Shown: positions 44,901 through 54,104, counted from the stretch's first letter. The stretch is 64,000 bases of DNA from Stenomitos frigidus_A (GCF_963877135.1 NZ_CAWNSW010000105.1:62001-126000); one strand, 5' to 3'. The notes: a model not told the origin generated them from the sequence alone. Made by a program: numbers and translations.

Positions 44901-45208
44901 TGGAAGCAGCGCAAGATCGGCTACGGCCAATTTTGATGACGGCAATCTCCACGGTGATTGGTGCCTTTCCCCTCTTTATTGCCACAGGTGCCGGTGCTGG
45001 TGCCCGACAATCGCTGGGAACGGCTATCGTCGGTGGGATGTGTGTTGCCACGATCCTCAGTCTCTTGGTCGTACCTGTCCTCTACATCGTGATCAAAACG
45101 GCTGAAGCACGCTATCGCCGAGGCCCCTATAAGCCTGCGATCGCCGACGCTCCGGAGGCCGAATCGGATGGCACTCGTACGGGTGAAGAAGTAACGTCCA
45201 AACGTTAG
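41948..45208 (+). CDS. RND multidrug efflux permease (HAE1/AcrB family)
   Basis: The 1086-residue protein has the AcrB layout: N-terminal FFIRRPIFATVCSIVVTLLG, twelve transmembrane helices in two sets and two large periplasmic loops. The proton-relay acids lie in ATGLVVDDAIVIVEDI (TM4) and the Lys in GMASKNGILIVEF (TM10). It exports drugs or lipophilic compounds by proton antiport. It is the second gene of a two-gene unit with the adaptor; no TolC-type channel gene is adjacent, so a distant one must be shared. The C-terminal 30 residues are charged. Confidence 0.93.
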   Translation: MILSISTFFIRRPIFATVCSIVVTLLGIACIPTLPIAQYPDIVPPQVTVTSNYIGASAETVESTVTNILERELNGINDLRYIKSTSANDGSSSINLTFELGRDQDLAAVDVQNKVSTVQSRLPGPVTQTGVQVAKANSNLLLAIGMYSDRDEKTGQDVYDSTYLSNYADLYIADALKRIKGVGGVQTFGERKYAMRLWVDPERLASRGLTSQDVITALKEQNLQVGAGQIGQPPIDDGQQYQYAVTAQGRFKNAEEFNDLVVKTTATGTLVKLRDVGRAELGAENYGSLLRFTPSDRITHQGIGLGINQQFGTNALDTARDVKAEMQVLAANFPPGMRYAVAFDTTTFIEAGAEEVIISLILAIVLVVLIIYLFLQNWRSALIASIAIPVALLGTFIFVKLLGFSINTLTLFGLTLATGLVVDDAIVIVEDITKRVQEDGMRPLDAALSSMDSLIGAVVATSVVLVTVFVPVAFFPGTTGQLYKQFALTIAFSITVSTFNAITLTPTLSALLLRRGQMPNNWFFNRINVGIDYTRQRYSRLLGNVTRRKGLVMGLFAGALALTGWVYTLVPGGFLPDEDQGYFITIVQAPEGVSLNYTRNVLEKAEAILKQQPEVQNIFAVGGFSFSGSTPNNGLIFSTLKPWEERKGADQSVKAIIGGFFPKPSGLFPQMLGIKEATVIPVAPPALQGVGNFGGFDFQLQDRTGLGFNVLGENLNKFMSRAATYPSPDKAQLTGLRPTFNANTPQISVEVDRTRANQLQVPLQDIFNTLQTSLGSTYVNDFNQFERTYRVYVQADQQFRSNPEDIKRLYVRSQTGKMIPLSNLVTVTQTIGPSIISHYNLFRSVEITGAPAPGVSSGQSLQAMQAVAKETLPKGFGYEWSGLSLEEVSAGGSAIFIFALGIIFVYLTLAAQYESYIDPFIILLTVPLAILGALIALLLRGTANDVYTQIGFVMLIGMASKNGILIVEFANQLYAEGWSITKAAVEAAQDRLRPILMTAISTVIGAFPLFIATGAGAGARQSLGTAIVGGMCVATILSLLVVPVLYIVIKTAEARYRRGPYKPAIADAPEAESDGTRTGEEVTSKR

Positions 45209-45467
45209 GTGCCTCCCCTAGTTCAAGCCCATGCGTTCCTGGTTTAACACTAATGGCTAAATAAAGACCTGGCAACGTGATCACCAGTCTCCCATTCTCG
45301 ATCGCAAAACTATCTTAAAGTTGCAACTCAAAATCCTGATTGCGCTCACTTTTTCTGTAGAAAGGAGAGGTATCCATAAGCCTGTACGGATTGATGACTC
45401 CTCTCCAACATCAGCCCTTGGCTCGCTTTGAATGGTGCGCTATCTACGGCGTTCATGAGTGCAAATA

Positions 45468-46208
45468 ATGATTGATCAAAAGGATTTGCTTCCGGCGGAT
45501 GGCCTATCGCAGTTACGTTACCCTGCTGCAAAGATGCTCACGTCCGCGTTCCTGTCAACGACAGCGTTGCTCCTGCTCAGTGTGTATCAACCGAGCGCAC
45601 AGGCACAAAACTGTGCATCATCCTATGAGCCTGGAACGCTGCAACAGCGCACTAAATCTGGTCTGTTGGATAGCAGAATCGGACCCATCAAGATCGTAAA
45701 CAATACTCAAACCGCGACGATTGTTTCGCTCTACCATCCTGATGCGCCAAAACGGATCTTTAAATACTGGTATGCCGAACCTGGCAAGAGCTATTTACTG
45801 GGTACCGATAGCTATAGTAGCGATTGGGGCATTCAAGTGGATGAGGGGCCCATTTGCCTGGTGGGGCGTGTAGCCAGCTGGGATGGCCACATATTTACGA
45901 CGTTTCCCAGCCGTCTCTTTATCGTCGATGCACCAGTCGCGGTCGAGCCAGCTGTTACCAGGAGCCAAACATCACGGGCGCTTACACTACCGCCGCTCCA
46001 GCCCCCTGAAGCCTATGAAGCGATCGCTACCAAGCAGATTACCCAGGGAGACGCACGCACTGGCTTGATTTCCTTGCTGCGGGCGGCTGATCTTTACCGG
46101 GTCAGTGGACGCTTAAAAGAAGAGCAGCGCGTGCGCGATCGCATCAAGCAGATTCGTGACGGTGGTAAAGCGGCTGCCTTCAGGCTAAAGGACGAACGAA
46201 CGCAATGA
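45468..46208 (+). CDS. Secreted protein of unknown function
   Basis: About 246 residues. There is a hydrophobic signal segment (MLTSAFLSTTALLLLSVYQP, with a SAQAQ cleavage site) that begins at an internal ATG (45534), so the true start could be 45534 rather than 45468 or GTG 45459. The mature part is beta-rich (IVNNTQTATIVSLYHPD, WGIQVDEGPICLVGR) to about residue 150. A helical C-terminus EAYEAIATKQITQGDARTGL resembles a TPR-like repeat. No family recognised. It lies 250 bp after the RND permease and may be independent. Confidence 0.55.
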   Translation: MIDQKDLLPADGLSQLRYPAAKMLTSAFLSTTALLLLSVYQPSAQAQNCASSYEPGTLQQRTKSGLLDSRIGPIKIVNNTQTATIVSLYHPDAPKRIFKYWYAEPGKSYLLGTDSYSSDWGIQVDEGPICLVGRVASWDGHIFTTFPSRLFIVDAPVAVEPAVTRSQTSRALTLPPLQPPEAYEAIATKQITQGDARTGLISLLRAADLYRVSGRLKEEQRVRDRIKQIRDGGKAAAFRLKDERTQ

Positions 46209-46265
46209 TTGCCGCTAGTATTGTAATTGCTAGCACCTTGCAATGGTCATCCTGCGCGTCTTGTC

Positions 46266-46646
46266 ATGTCTTCCAAGCAAAAGCCCGCCAATGCTAACGC
46301 CTCTAAGGCAAAACCCTCTGATCACGGACGAGTCGTCTACTCAGAGTTTGGTAACGCAAACAATGATGACGCGTTTAAACGAGCCGTCCCCGACCTGCCA
46401 CCTAACCAGCAGAACCTGAGAGTCGAAGCGTCTCGCGCTGGACGCAAAGGCAAAACGGTCACGATCGTGCGTGGCTTTCAAGCTCATACAGAGACGTTGA
46501 CAGAACTGCTCAAAAAGCTCAAAGCCCATTGTGGCGCTGGCGGTACGCTGAAAGAAACGGAGCTTGAAATCCAGGGCGATCACAAGCAAAAAGTGGTCGA
46601 GTTTCTGATCAATCTGGGCTATAAGGCAAAAAGCAGCGGCGGCTAG
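46266..46646 (+). CDS. SUI1/eIF1-family translation factor (YciH-like)
   Basis: About 126 residues. A low-complexity Lys/Ala/Ser N-terminus is followed by the SUI1 domain: EASRAGRKGKTVTIVRGFQ, LLKKLKAHCGAGGTLKETEL, and EIQGDHKQKVVEFLINLGYK. Bacterial SUI1 proteins such as E. coli YciH affect start-codon fidelity on the 30S subunit. ATG 46266 is chosen; the longer frame from 46227 adds a non-conserved leader. Confidence 0.85.
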   Translation: MSSKQKPANANASKAKPSDHGRVVYSEFGNANNDDAFKRAVPDLPPNQQNLRVEASRAGRKGKTVTIVRGFQAHTETLTELLKKLKAHCGAGGTLKETELEIQGDHKQKVVEFLINLGYKAKSSGG

Positions 46647-46721
46647 AACATTTTCAGTGTTGATCAGCTTTAAGGTTGATTAGCTTAGACGTATGTTCAA
46701 CCTCTCCAGTCTGCTGACAAG

Positions 46722-48293
46722 CTACCGTCGTCTAGAGCCTAAAATACCGCCTAGCACGCCTCGTACAATACTTTTGCCCTGAGACCCACCGCCTAGTGCT
46801 TGAGCTGCATTGCCAGCAAGGTTAAGGAGGAACTTCTCACGTTCACGTGCCAGGCGAGCCTCTTCCTTTGCCTGAGCCGCCGCTGCTTTCTCTGCCAGTT
46901 TCTGCGCCTGAGTCGCCTCTTTCTCAGCTTGTTTACGCTCCTGCTCTGCTAGTTTTTCAGCGTCGGCCTGAGCAGCCGCTTGAGCAACTGATTGAGCGGC
47001 TGCAGCTGCTTTCGCTTTGAGAAGCTCGTAGGCTGACTCACGGTCTTCCGCCGCCTCGTAGTGCCCGTATAGGACTGAGCCCTGGACACTCTGCTGACGC
47101 TGTTGAGGGTCGATCGCACCAACCTGGCTTTGAGGCGGCAACACAAATGCACGTTCTACAATGGTCGGGATGCCCTGTGCATCTAGAAACGAAACCAGCA
47201 CTTCGCCAATGCCCAACGCTGTAATCACCTGCTCGACGTTCAACGAAGGGTTTGGGCGAAAGGTGGTAGCAGCAGCTTTAACTGCTTTCTGATCGAGGGG
47301 CGTAAAGGCTCGGAGCGCATGCTGCAATCGGTTACCCAGCTGACCTAACACTTTTAGCGGCACGTCAGTCGGGTTTTGGGTGCAGAAATAGATGCCAACG
47401 CCTTTGGAACGAATCAAACGCACAACCTGTTCCAGCTTGTCTTGCAGGGCGCTAGAGGCATCAGCAAAGAGGAGATGTGCTTCATCAAAAAAGAAGACTA
47501 GCTTAGGTTTATCCATGTCACCGACTTCTGGCAACTGTTCAAACAATTCAGAGAGCAGCCAGAGTACAAAAGTGGCATACAGTTTGGGTGCTTGTATCAG
47601 CTGATTAGCCGCGAGGAGGTTGATCACGCCATGACCATTTGCATCGGTCTGTAGCAAATCCATTAAGTCAAGCGCCGGTTCGCCAAAAAAACGATCGCCC
47701 CCTTGCTGTTCTAGAGTGAGTAGACCCCGCTGGATGGCACCCACACTCGCAGCCGAAAGATTGCCATACTCAGTTTTAAAGTCCTTTGCCTTATCGCCAA
47801 CGAATTGCAAGAGCGATCGCAGATCCTTAAGATCAAGCAGCAATAGCCCCAAATCGTCAGCAATCTTGAAGGCAATGGTCAGCACCCCCGCTTGCGTTTC
47901 GTTCAGGTTCAGCAGTCGTGCCAAGAGCAGCGGCCCCATCTCTGATATCGTGGTGCGTAAGGGATGACCTTGCTCGCCAAACACATCCCAAAACTCGACA
48001 GGGCAACTGGCAAACTGAAAGTCCAAAAGCTCTAGCTGCTGAATGCGATCGCGAATCTTCGGTTTGTCGCTCCCTGGTTGACTGATACCAGATAGATCGC
48101 CCTTAATATCAGCCATAAAAACAGGCACCCCAATTTGACTGAAGCGCTCAGCCATGACTTGCAGTGTGACCGTTTTGCCCGTGCCTGTTGCTCCCGCAAT
48201 CAGTCCGTGACGGGTTGCCATCGCAGGTACGAGACAACAGTCATGGCTACCTTGAGTGGCGGTAGTTTTGGCAATGAGCAAGGAATCGGTCAT
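46722..48293 (-). CDS. HerA-like ATPase, DUF853/YjgR family
   Basis: The 523-residue protein starts almost at once with Walker A GLIAGATGTGKTVTLQVMAE and MADIKGDLSGI. The Walker B is KLVFFFDEAHLLFADAS, and GVGIYFCTQNPTDVP is a sensor-like motif. This is the YjgR/DUF853 form of the FtsK-HerA superfamily. The C-terminal 120 residues are a long Ala/Lys/Glu coiled coil ending in a small Gly-rich domain (RGVLGGILGSRRR). No NurA partner is adjacent, so a DNA-end-processing role is uncertain. Confidence 0.85.
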   Translation of the reverse strand: MTDSLLIAKTTATQGSHDCCLVPAMATRHGLIAGATGTGKTVTLQVMAERFSQIGVPVFMADIKGDLSGISQPGSDKPKIRDRIQQLELLDFQFASCPVEFWDVFGEQGHPLRTTISEMGPLLLARLLNLNETQAGVLTIAFKIADDLGLLLLDLKDLRSLLQFVGDKAKDFKTEYGNLSAASVGAIQRGLLTLEQQGGDRFFGEPALDLMDLLQTDANGHGVINLLAANQLIQAPKLYATFVLWLLSELFEQLPEVGDMDKPKLVFFFDEAHLLFADASSALQDKLEQVVRLIRSKGVGIYFCTQNPTDVPLKVLGQLGNRLQHALRAFTPLDQKAVKAAATTFRPNPSLNVEQVITALGIGEVLVSFLDAQGIPTIVERAFVLPPQSQVGAIDPQQRQQSVQGSVLYGHYEAAEDRESAYELLKAKAAAAAQSVAQAAAQADAEKLAEQERKQAEKEATQAQKLAEKAAAAQAKEEARLAREREKFLLNLAGNAAQALGGGSQGKSIVRGVLGGILGSRRR

Positions 48294-48463
48294 GGCAGTT
48301 AGCGCTCACTTGGGAATCTCCTGAAATTATACAGAGAGAATGTGGTTGTGAATTCTGCCAGCAGGCTGCTTTGAGGCACTTTTGGGTGTAATTGGCGTCA
48401 CAATCTACAGCATCCGCATGTCTGATCAGTGGGAGTCAACGATTTGCAAATTCGGTAAGGTCT

Positions 48464-50167
48464 ATGATTCAACTTGAGCGATGGCTTCGATGGCTGGGCA
48501 CTGCTGTAAAACCGTTGCAGCGGGTCTGTATAAAAGACGGTTGGCGATCGCTCGCCGCAGCCGCACTGCACACTAAAACAGGCAACCTCAGGCAGAAGCG
48601 CTTGCGTTGGCTTTGGGGTGGGCTCTTCCTCTCAACGATTGTCCTGAGTCTGGCGCTACATAGACTCAACCCAGCAGATGCTGCGGTTGTGCAATTCCCC
48701 CTCTCAACTAAGGGGGCTCAAATTGTGGATGCCAGCGGTCAGCCTGTCTTGCTACGGGGCGTGAATTGGTTCGGCATCGAAACCGAAACGCAAGTTCCTC
48801 ATGGGCTTTGGGCTCGCGATTATAAGGAGATGTTGGCGCAAATCAAGAGTCTGGGCTACAACCTCATCCGGCTACCGTATGCAGTGCAGAGTTTACGTGC
48901 GTCTACCATCAACGGGGTTGATTTCACTATTGGCAATAACCGCGACCTGCAAGGCAAAACGCCCCTGGAAGTGATGGATTTGATCATTCAAGAGGCTCAG
49001 CGACAGGGACTGATGATCCTGCTGGATAGCCACCGTCTGAACAACCAGCGGATTCCGGAGCTGTGGTATGGGGATGGTTTCACTGAAGCGGACTGGGTTG
49101 ATACCTGGAAATTGCTGGCAACTCGCTACCAAAAACAGCCCAATGTGATTGGAGCAGATCTGAAAAACGAACCCCACGGTCGCGCAAGTTGGGGCACTAA
49201 TGACCGGGCTACTGACTGGCGACTAGCAGCCGAACGTGCGGGTAACGCTGTTTTGGCGATCGCTCCTCACTGGCTCATCGTCGTTGAAGGCGTAGAAAGG
49301 AATGTACCCGGACAGAAACTAGCGCGACACTGGCAGGGTGGCAATCTAGAAGGCGCAGGCCGCTATCCAGTGCGCCTGAACAAGGCGCGTAAACTGGTCT
49401 ACTCACCTCACGAGTATGGTCCTGGTGTCTATAACCAGCCCTGGTTTTCCGAAGCAGCCTTTCCAAAAAATCTGCTCAACCGCTGGGAGGTTGGCTTTAA
49501 TTACCTTGCCAGTCGCAACATTGCTCCCATCCTGATCGGTGAGTTTGGTGGACGACAGGTGGATGCCAGTTCTAAAGAGGGTCTTTGGCACCGTCAGCTA
49601 GTCAATTTTATTCAGCAAAAAAAGCTGCACTTTACCTACTGGAGTTGGAACCCTAACAGCAGCGATACAGGCGGCATCTTGCAAGATGACTGGCGTACGG
49701 TAGATCAAGCGAAGCAGCAATTGCTCAGTCAGCTACTGACAGTGCCAGGCCCGACAGCACTGGCACTGTCAGTACGGCAGTCGGTATCGCCATTGGCGCC
49801 ATTGGTTGCCCCGACATTGCCTTCACCACGTCCTACAGGCGAGATCGTCCCCTCTAGCGCTGATGGTCAATTAGAGGTGCAGGCAACCATGCAATCAGAC
49901 TGGCAAACGGGCTTTTGTACTGCTATTCGCGTTACCAATCACACTAAGCTGAGTCGTCGCAACTGGCGGCTGAAATTTCAGATGAACCAGGCAACCATTC
50001 GCAACAGTTGGAATGGAACTTTTGCGCATCAAGGTTCCCGCTATACCGTTGATCCACCCGAATGGGGACGAGTGCTTGAGCCGAATCAGTCGATCGATTT
50101 AGGGTTTTGTGCTGCGAAGCAAGGTGTAGATTATCGGTTGAAGAAGCTGGCTGTTTCGGGTTTGTAG
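48464..50167 (+). CDS. Membrane-anchored GH5 glycanase with C-terminal CBM2
   Basis: About 567 residues from ATG 48464. There is a cytoplasmic basic stretch and a membrane anchor (about 47-67, WLWGGLFLSTIVLSLAL). The GH5 (cellulase A) catalytic domain (about 75-430) has LLRGVNWFGIET, acid/base Glu in GADLKNEPHG and nucleophile Glu in LIGEFGGRQV. A Pro/Ser linker leads to a CBM2-like beta-sandwich (about 470-565, FCTAIRVTNHT and NSWNGTF). It probably cuts beta-1,4-glucan at the cell surface. The longer frame from TTG 48392 is not supported by a ribosome site; AAGG precedes 48464. Confidence 0.85.
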   Translation: MIQLERWLRWLGTAVKPLQRVCIKDGWRSLAAAALHTKTGNLRQKRLRWLWGGLFLSTIVLSLALHRLNPADAAVVQFPLSTKGAQIVDASGQPVLLRGVNWFGIETETQVPHGLWARDYKEMLAQIKSLGYNLIRLPYAVQSLRASTINGVDFTIGNNRDLQGKTPLEVMDLIIQEAQRQGLMILLDSHRLNNQRIPELWYGDGFTEADWVDTWKLLATRYQKQPNVIGADLKNEPHGRASWGTNDRATDWRLAAERAGNAVLAIAPHWLIVVEGVERNVPGQKLARHWQGGNLEGAGRYPVRLNKARKLVYSPHEYGPGVYNQPWFSEAAFPKNLLNRWEVGFNYLASRNIAPILIGEFGGRQVDASSKEGLWHRQLVNFIQQKKLHFTYWSWNPNSSDTGGILQDDWRTVDQAKQQLLSQLLTVPGPTALALSVRQSVSPLAPLVAPTLPSPRPTGEIVPSSADGQLEVQATMQSDWQTGFCTAIRVTNHTKLSRRNWRLKFQMNQATIRNSWNGTFAHQGSRYTVDPPEWGRVLEPNQSIDLGFCAAKQGVDYRLKKLAVSGL

Positions 50168-50500
50168 GCAGGAGGCCGGGGAACAGGGGGACGTAGAGGC
50201 TTGTTTTGATCTTAGAACTCAAAACTCAGGGGGCAGTCTCAACTTAAAACTTTTCTAACCAACAACTAATAATTAGCAACCAACAACCCCGCAGAGATGC
50301 CGAGTGTCAAACATTCGGATAAGCTGTATACAGAGGAGCCGTTTTGGGAATTCTGCTTAAATAGGCTACAGTTTTGTCTGACAAGACTCGATCGCCCTGA
50401 CGGTAGCAACTTAATTCAGCCCCGTGAGTGGCGCTGGTTTATCTCTGCGGCCGATGCCCCACCCTGAGCCTCCCAAACGGGGAATGAAGGAAGTCCCACC
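50168..50500. other. Leader region upstream of the PP2C gene
   Basis: 333 bp without a gene. The first half is AT-rich with a CTCAAAA heptamer and repeated CCAACAAC. TATACA near 50327 could be a -10 box. GAAGGAAG lies eight bases before the phosphatase ATG as a good ribosome site. Confidence 0.45.
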
Positions 50501-52618
50501 ATGCTTGTCTGTCCTCAATGCCAGTTTGAAAATCCCAACACCAACAAGTTTTGTCAGGAGTGCGGTACATCACTGACTCAGAATACTTGCCCTGAATGCT
50601 CTAGTCTCGTGCCTTTTGATGTTGTGCAATGTCAGGAGTGTGGCGAGATCGCTGGCGTGATCTGGTGGGCACTGATGGTAGACGACCAACGGCGAGTCGT
50701 TGAGCTGCCTTCAACTCCTGCTGCAATAGAAGTAACCGCTGACGATCGCCCTATTGCAGTGAATGACGCCGAGCGAGGGTACGCCTATCTTGATCGTCGT
50801 CAGCGGTATCGGCTGTTGGAGGTCTTACCGGCACCTGATGGTACCAACGTTGAGCGGCACGTTCGGGTGTTGGATTGTCAACCGTTTCAGATGTCGCTTT
50901 TAGAAGCGCTGGCAAAGCATGAGGCAGACGAGCCCATTGGGTCTATGCCGATCGAAAGTCAACCTGATGCGATCGAACGCGCTGATCCAACGGCACTTGC
51001 AGGCAATCGTATACATTCCGTGCAAGCGATGGCAGTGCCTGCGATCGCCCAACCGTATCTGGCCTTGGGCAGCAAATTTCATCAAGCTTTACCGGTGATT
51101 CACGACGCCTGGCAGCAAGACGGGCAGCAGATCATCCTATTAGAAGATCGGGCGCTTCTCCCACGGCTCGTCGATTTGTGGCTGGATGAGGATCTTGCCT
51201 TACCCGCCCTACAGCTTTTGCATTGGCTTTATGAAATGGTGGAGCTATGGAGTGTGTTAGACGAGTGGCAAGCCTGCCGCAGCCTGCTAGAAATTGAAAA
51301 CCTGAAAGTAGATGAAGATCAGGCAATCTGTCTGCAACGCTTGCATTTGAACTTGCCTGATGCACCAGCGACCTTGCAAGATCTAGGGCAATTGTGGCAA
51401 ACTTTGTTCGCTCAATCACAGCGCACTCAAATTGGTGCAATTTATGTACTGCTTGCAGATTTAGAGGCTGGCAAGCTAGAAACTATCGCTGATTTGCGAT
51501 CGCGCATTGAGGAAATCGCCCATGAGCTCCAGGCAAACCAACCTGAAACCGAGATGATGCCCAATCTTGAGAGTTTTGAACCGACTGATGAATCTGTTGA
51601 TGATCTGGCGCTCGACTCAGAGCCATCACGTTCGTCGAGCGTGGCGGATCTAAGTACAGCCGCTGCCTCGACTCGGTTAGAAGTCTCCTTGCCAGAGCCA
51701 ACGCTGCCGCCGGATGTCGATAGCGACGGGGATAGCGACGACCTGCCGACGGTCGTTTTGCCAATGCAGCTATTTAACCTGGAGGATGCCGGTCGGACTG
51801 ATATTGGAAGACAGCGCGACCACAACGAAGACTACTTTGGCATCGAGACCCAAACGGCAAAGCTCGAAAGCCCTTCTGGTAAAACAGTGCATGCTCGTAG
51901 TCTCTACATTTTGTGTGACGGCATGGGTGGGCATGCGGGCGGCGAAGTGGCCAGTGCACTGGCAGTCGATACCTTGCGCCGCTATTTCAAGGAAAAGTGG
52001 CAGAGCGCTCCCTTCTCTGATGGCGCCTCAAATAAACTGCCTGGGCCAGAGGTTTTAATTGATGCCGTACAGCTTGCTAACAAGGCAATTTACGATGTCA
52101 ATCAGCAAAATGCCCGCTCAGGCAGTGGTCGCATGGGTACGACGTTGGTTGTGCTGCTTGTTCAAGATACGGAAGCGGCGGTGGCCCATGTCGGTGATAG
52201 TCGCCTGTATCGCTATACCCGTAAACGGGGGTTAGAGCAGATTACGATCGACCACGAAGTGGGGCAGCGCGAGATCCAGCGGGGCGTTGACCCTGATATT
52301 GCGTACGCTCGTCCTGACGCGTACCAGTTGACCCAGGCGCTAGGACCTCGTGATGAGCATTTCATTAAGCCTGACATCCAGTATGTCGAACTAAACGAAG
52401 ACACCTTGCTGTTGCTGTGCTCGGATGGGCTGACTGACAATGACCTCCTGGAAACGCACTGGCGCACTCACGTAGAACCGTTGCTCAGTTCGCAAGCCAA
52501 TCTAGAGCAGGGCGTTTCTCAGCTGGTTGAGCTGGCGAACCAATACAATGGGCATGACAACATCACCGCGATCGCAATTCGCGCTAAGGTTCGCCCCAAT
52601 CTGGATCATTTGCGCTAA
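50501..52618 (+). CDS. PP2C-type Ser/Thr phosphatase with N-terminal double zinc ribbon
   Basis: The 705-residue protein has four CxxC pairs at the N-terminus (CPQCQFENPNTNKFCQECG, then CPECS and CQECG), forming zinc ribbons. A long middle region (about 60-420) has no recognised domain and an acidic, low-complexity part. The C-terminal PP2C domain (about 430-700) has TDIGRQRDHNEDYFGIE, LCDGMGGHAGGEVAS, VAHVGDSRLYR and LLCSDGLTDN, with the metal-binding acids intact. It should dephosphorylate Ser/Thr residues. It is followed after 137 bp by a zinc-ribbon kinase. Confidence 0.9.
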   Translation: MLVCPQCQFENPNTNKFCQECGTSLTQNTCPECSSLVPFDVVQCQECGEIAGVIWWALMVDDQRRVVELPSTPAAIEVTADDRPIAVNDAERGYAYLDRRQRYRLLEVLPAPDGTNVERHVRVLDCQPFQMSLLEALAKHEADEPIGSMPIESQPDAIERADPTALAGNRIHSVQAMAVPAIAQPYLALGSKFHQALPVIHDAWQQDGQQIILLEDRALLPRLVDLWLDEDLALPALQLLHWLYEMVELWSVLDEWQACRSLLEIENLKVDEDQAICLQRLHLNLPDAPATLQDLGQLWQTLFAQSQRTQIGAIYVLLADLEAGKLETIADLRSRIEEIAHELQANQPETEMMPNLESFEPTDESVDDLALDSEPSRSSSVADLSTAAASTRLEVSLPEPTLPPDVDSDGDSDDLPTVVLPMQLFNLEDAGRTDIGRQRDHNEDYFGIETQTAKLESPSGKTVHARSLYILCDGMGGHAGGEVASALAVDTLRRYFKEKWQSAPFSDGASNKLPGPEVLIDAVQLANKAIYDVNQQNARSGSGRMGTTLVVLLVQDTEAAVAHVGDSRLYRYTRKRGLEQITIDHEVGQREIQRGVDPDIAYARPDAYQLTQALGPRDEHFIKPDIQYVELNEDTLLLLCSDGLTDNDLLETHWRTHVEPLLSSQANLEQGVSQLVELANQYNGHDNITAIAIRAKVRPNLDHLR

Positions 52619-52755
52619 CCTCCAGCATTGTAAGCAAACGATTGACCGATCGCTGGACTGGAGACTCTTGACTCTGAAGTAATCACAGCGTCAGCAGTCT
52701 ACCAGCATCTAGACCATCCGCAGCTAGAGTCTCAGTCTAGAGTCTACCCGTTCAC

Positions 52756-54060
52756 ATGGTCATCCTGACCCTTCTTCATCCTCAACACAGAACACCGCTC
52801 AGGCAATGGTGCTTTCCAAATGAACCGCTGATTCGGATTGGCCGCGCACCGGGAAATCACGTCATTCTTAACGATCTCCTGGTTTCTCGGCACCATCTGG
52901 ATTTGCGTCAGGTTGATGTGTCTACCGCTGACGCTAGATCGGCGGGGACTGTTTCCTGGCACCTGGTCAATCACAGTTCCAACGGCACGTTTGTCAACGG
53001 TGCTGTCATGTCACAAGGGCTGCTAGGAGCCAATGCGTTGCTTCAATTAGCGCAGGGTGGTCCACTGCTGAAACTGCAAATTCTAGCAGCGACCGGCTCC
53101 GTTTCAAAGAGCCCGTTGGCGATCGCCAAAGCTCCTCAATTACCAGCGCTTCCTCAACCGCCACTGTTGGTTAAGCAACCTCTGCGACTGTTTTGCAACC
53201 ATGCTGGCAATCCACCTGACAATCTTTTCTGCATGCACTGTGGCTTACCGGTCAAGGTCGAGAAGACGATTCGTCAGTATCAAGTGTTGCGCGTGCTCGG
53301 TAAGGGTGGTATGGGCACCACTTACCTGGTGTGGCATCCAGCGGCAAGCCAGGTGTCTGGGCAACCGCAAAATGCGCTCCGAGTGCTCAAAGAAATGAAT
53401 GCGGACATGGCTAAAATCCCCAAGGCGCAAGAGTTGTTTGAACGGGAGGCAAGTACCCTTCAAACGCTCAGCCATCCTGGCATTCCCAAGTTTTACGATT
53501 TTTTCGTTGAGGCAGGCAAGAAGTACCTGGTGATGGCGCTGCTGCACGGTCAAGATCTGGAAAAACGGATTCGCCATCAGGGACCTGTGTCAGCCCAGCA
53601 GGCGATCGCCTGGATGATCCAAACCTGCGATATTCTGTCTTATCTTCACACCCATAGAACGCCGATCATTCATCGCGACATTAAGCCCGGCAATCTGTTG
53701 GTGCAGACGCTCACTAACAGCATCGTAGTGTTGGACTTTGGAGCCGTTAAAGCCGTTGGCATCCCTTCTGGTACCCGCATCGGTGCAGAAGGCTATGCAG
53801 CGCCAGAACAAGCTCAAGGGCGACCCGTCACCCAGTCTGACCTCTACGCGATCGGCCCCAGTCTCATCTTTCTCATTACTGGTCAGAACCCCGTTCGACT
53901 GTATACAAAAGGCAATCAGAGTTACCGCTTTAGCTTGGATAACTACCCAGAGATTACACCCCCCTTACGTAAAGTGATCGATCGGGTGACACAATCACGC
54001 GCTAGCGATCGCTACCAAACCGCGAAGGAGTTAATGCAAGCGCTGTCAAACTGCCTTTGA
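52756..54060 (+). CDS. FHA - zinc ribbon - Ser/Thr protein kinase
   Basis: The 434-residue protein has an FHA domain (about 20-110) with the phosphothreonine-binding residues in RIGRAPGNHVILND, VSRHHL and NHSSNGTFVNG. A zinc-ribbon-like CNHAGNPPDNLFCMHCGLPV follows, then a Hanks-type kinase (about 175-430) with glycine loop LGKGGMGTTYLVW, Lys in LRVLKEM, HRDIKPGNLL, DFGAVK and YAAPEQAQGRP. All catalytic residues are present and no membrane helix is seen. It is in the same orientation as the preceding phosphatase, a likely kinase/phosphatase pair acting on common targets (inference). Confidence 0.9.
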   Translation: MVILTLLHPQHRTPLRQWCFPNEPLIRIGRAPGNHVILNDLLVSRHHLDLRQVDVSTADARSAGTVSWHLVNHSSNGTFVNGAVMSQGLLGANALLQLAQGGPLLKLQILAATGSVSKSPLAIAKAPQLPALPQPPLLVKQPLRLFCNHAGNPPDNLFCMHCGLPVKVEKTIRQYQVLRVLGKGGMGTTYLVWHPAASQVSGQPQNALRVLKEMNADMAKIPKAQELFEREASTLQTLSHPGIPKFYDFFVEAGKKYLVMALLHGQDLEKRIRHQGPVSAQQAIAWMIQTCDILSYLHTHRTPIIHRDIKPGNLLVQTLTNSIVVLDFGAVKAVGIPSGTRIGAEGYAAPEQAQGRPVTQSDLYAIGPSLIFLITGQNPVRLYTKGNQSYRFSLDNYPEITPPLRKVIDRVTQSRASDRYQTAKELMQALSNCL

Positions 54061-54104
54061 AAAGGCTAAAGGCTAAAAAGCTTTCAGACTTCAAACTTTC
54101 TTGT

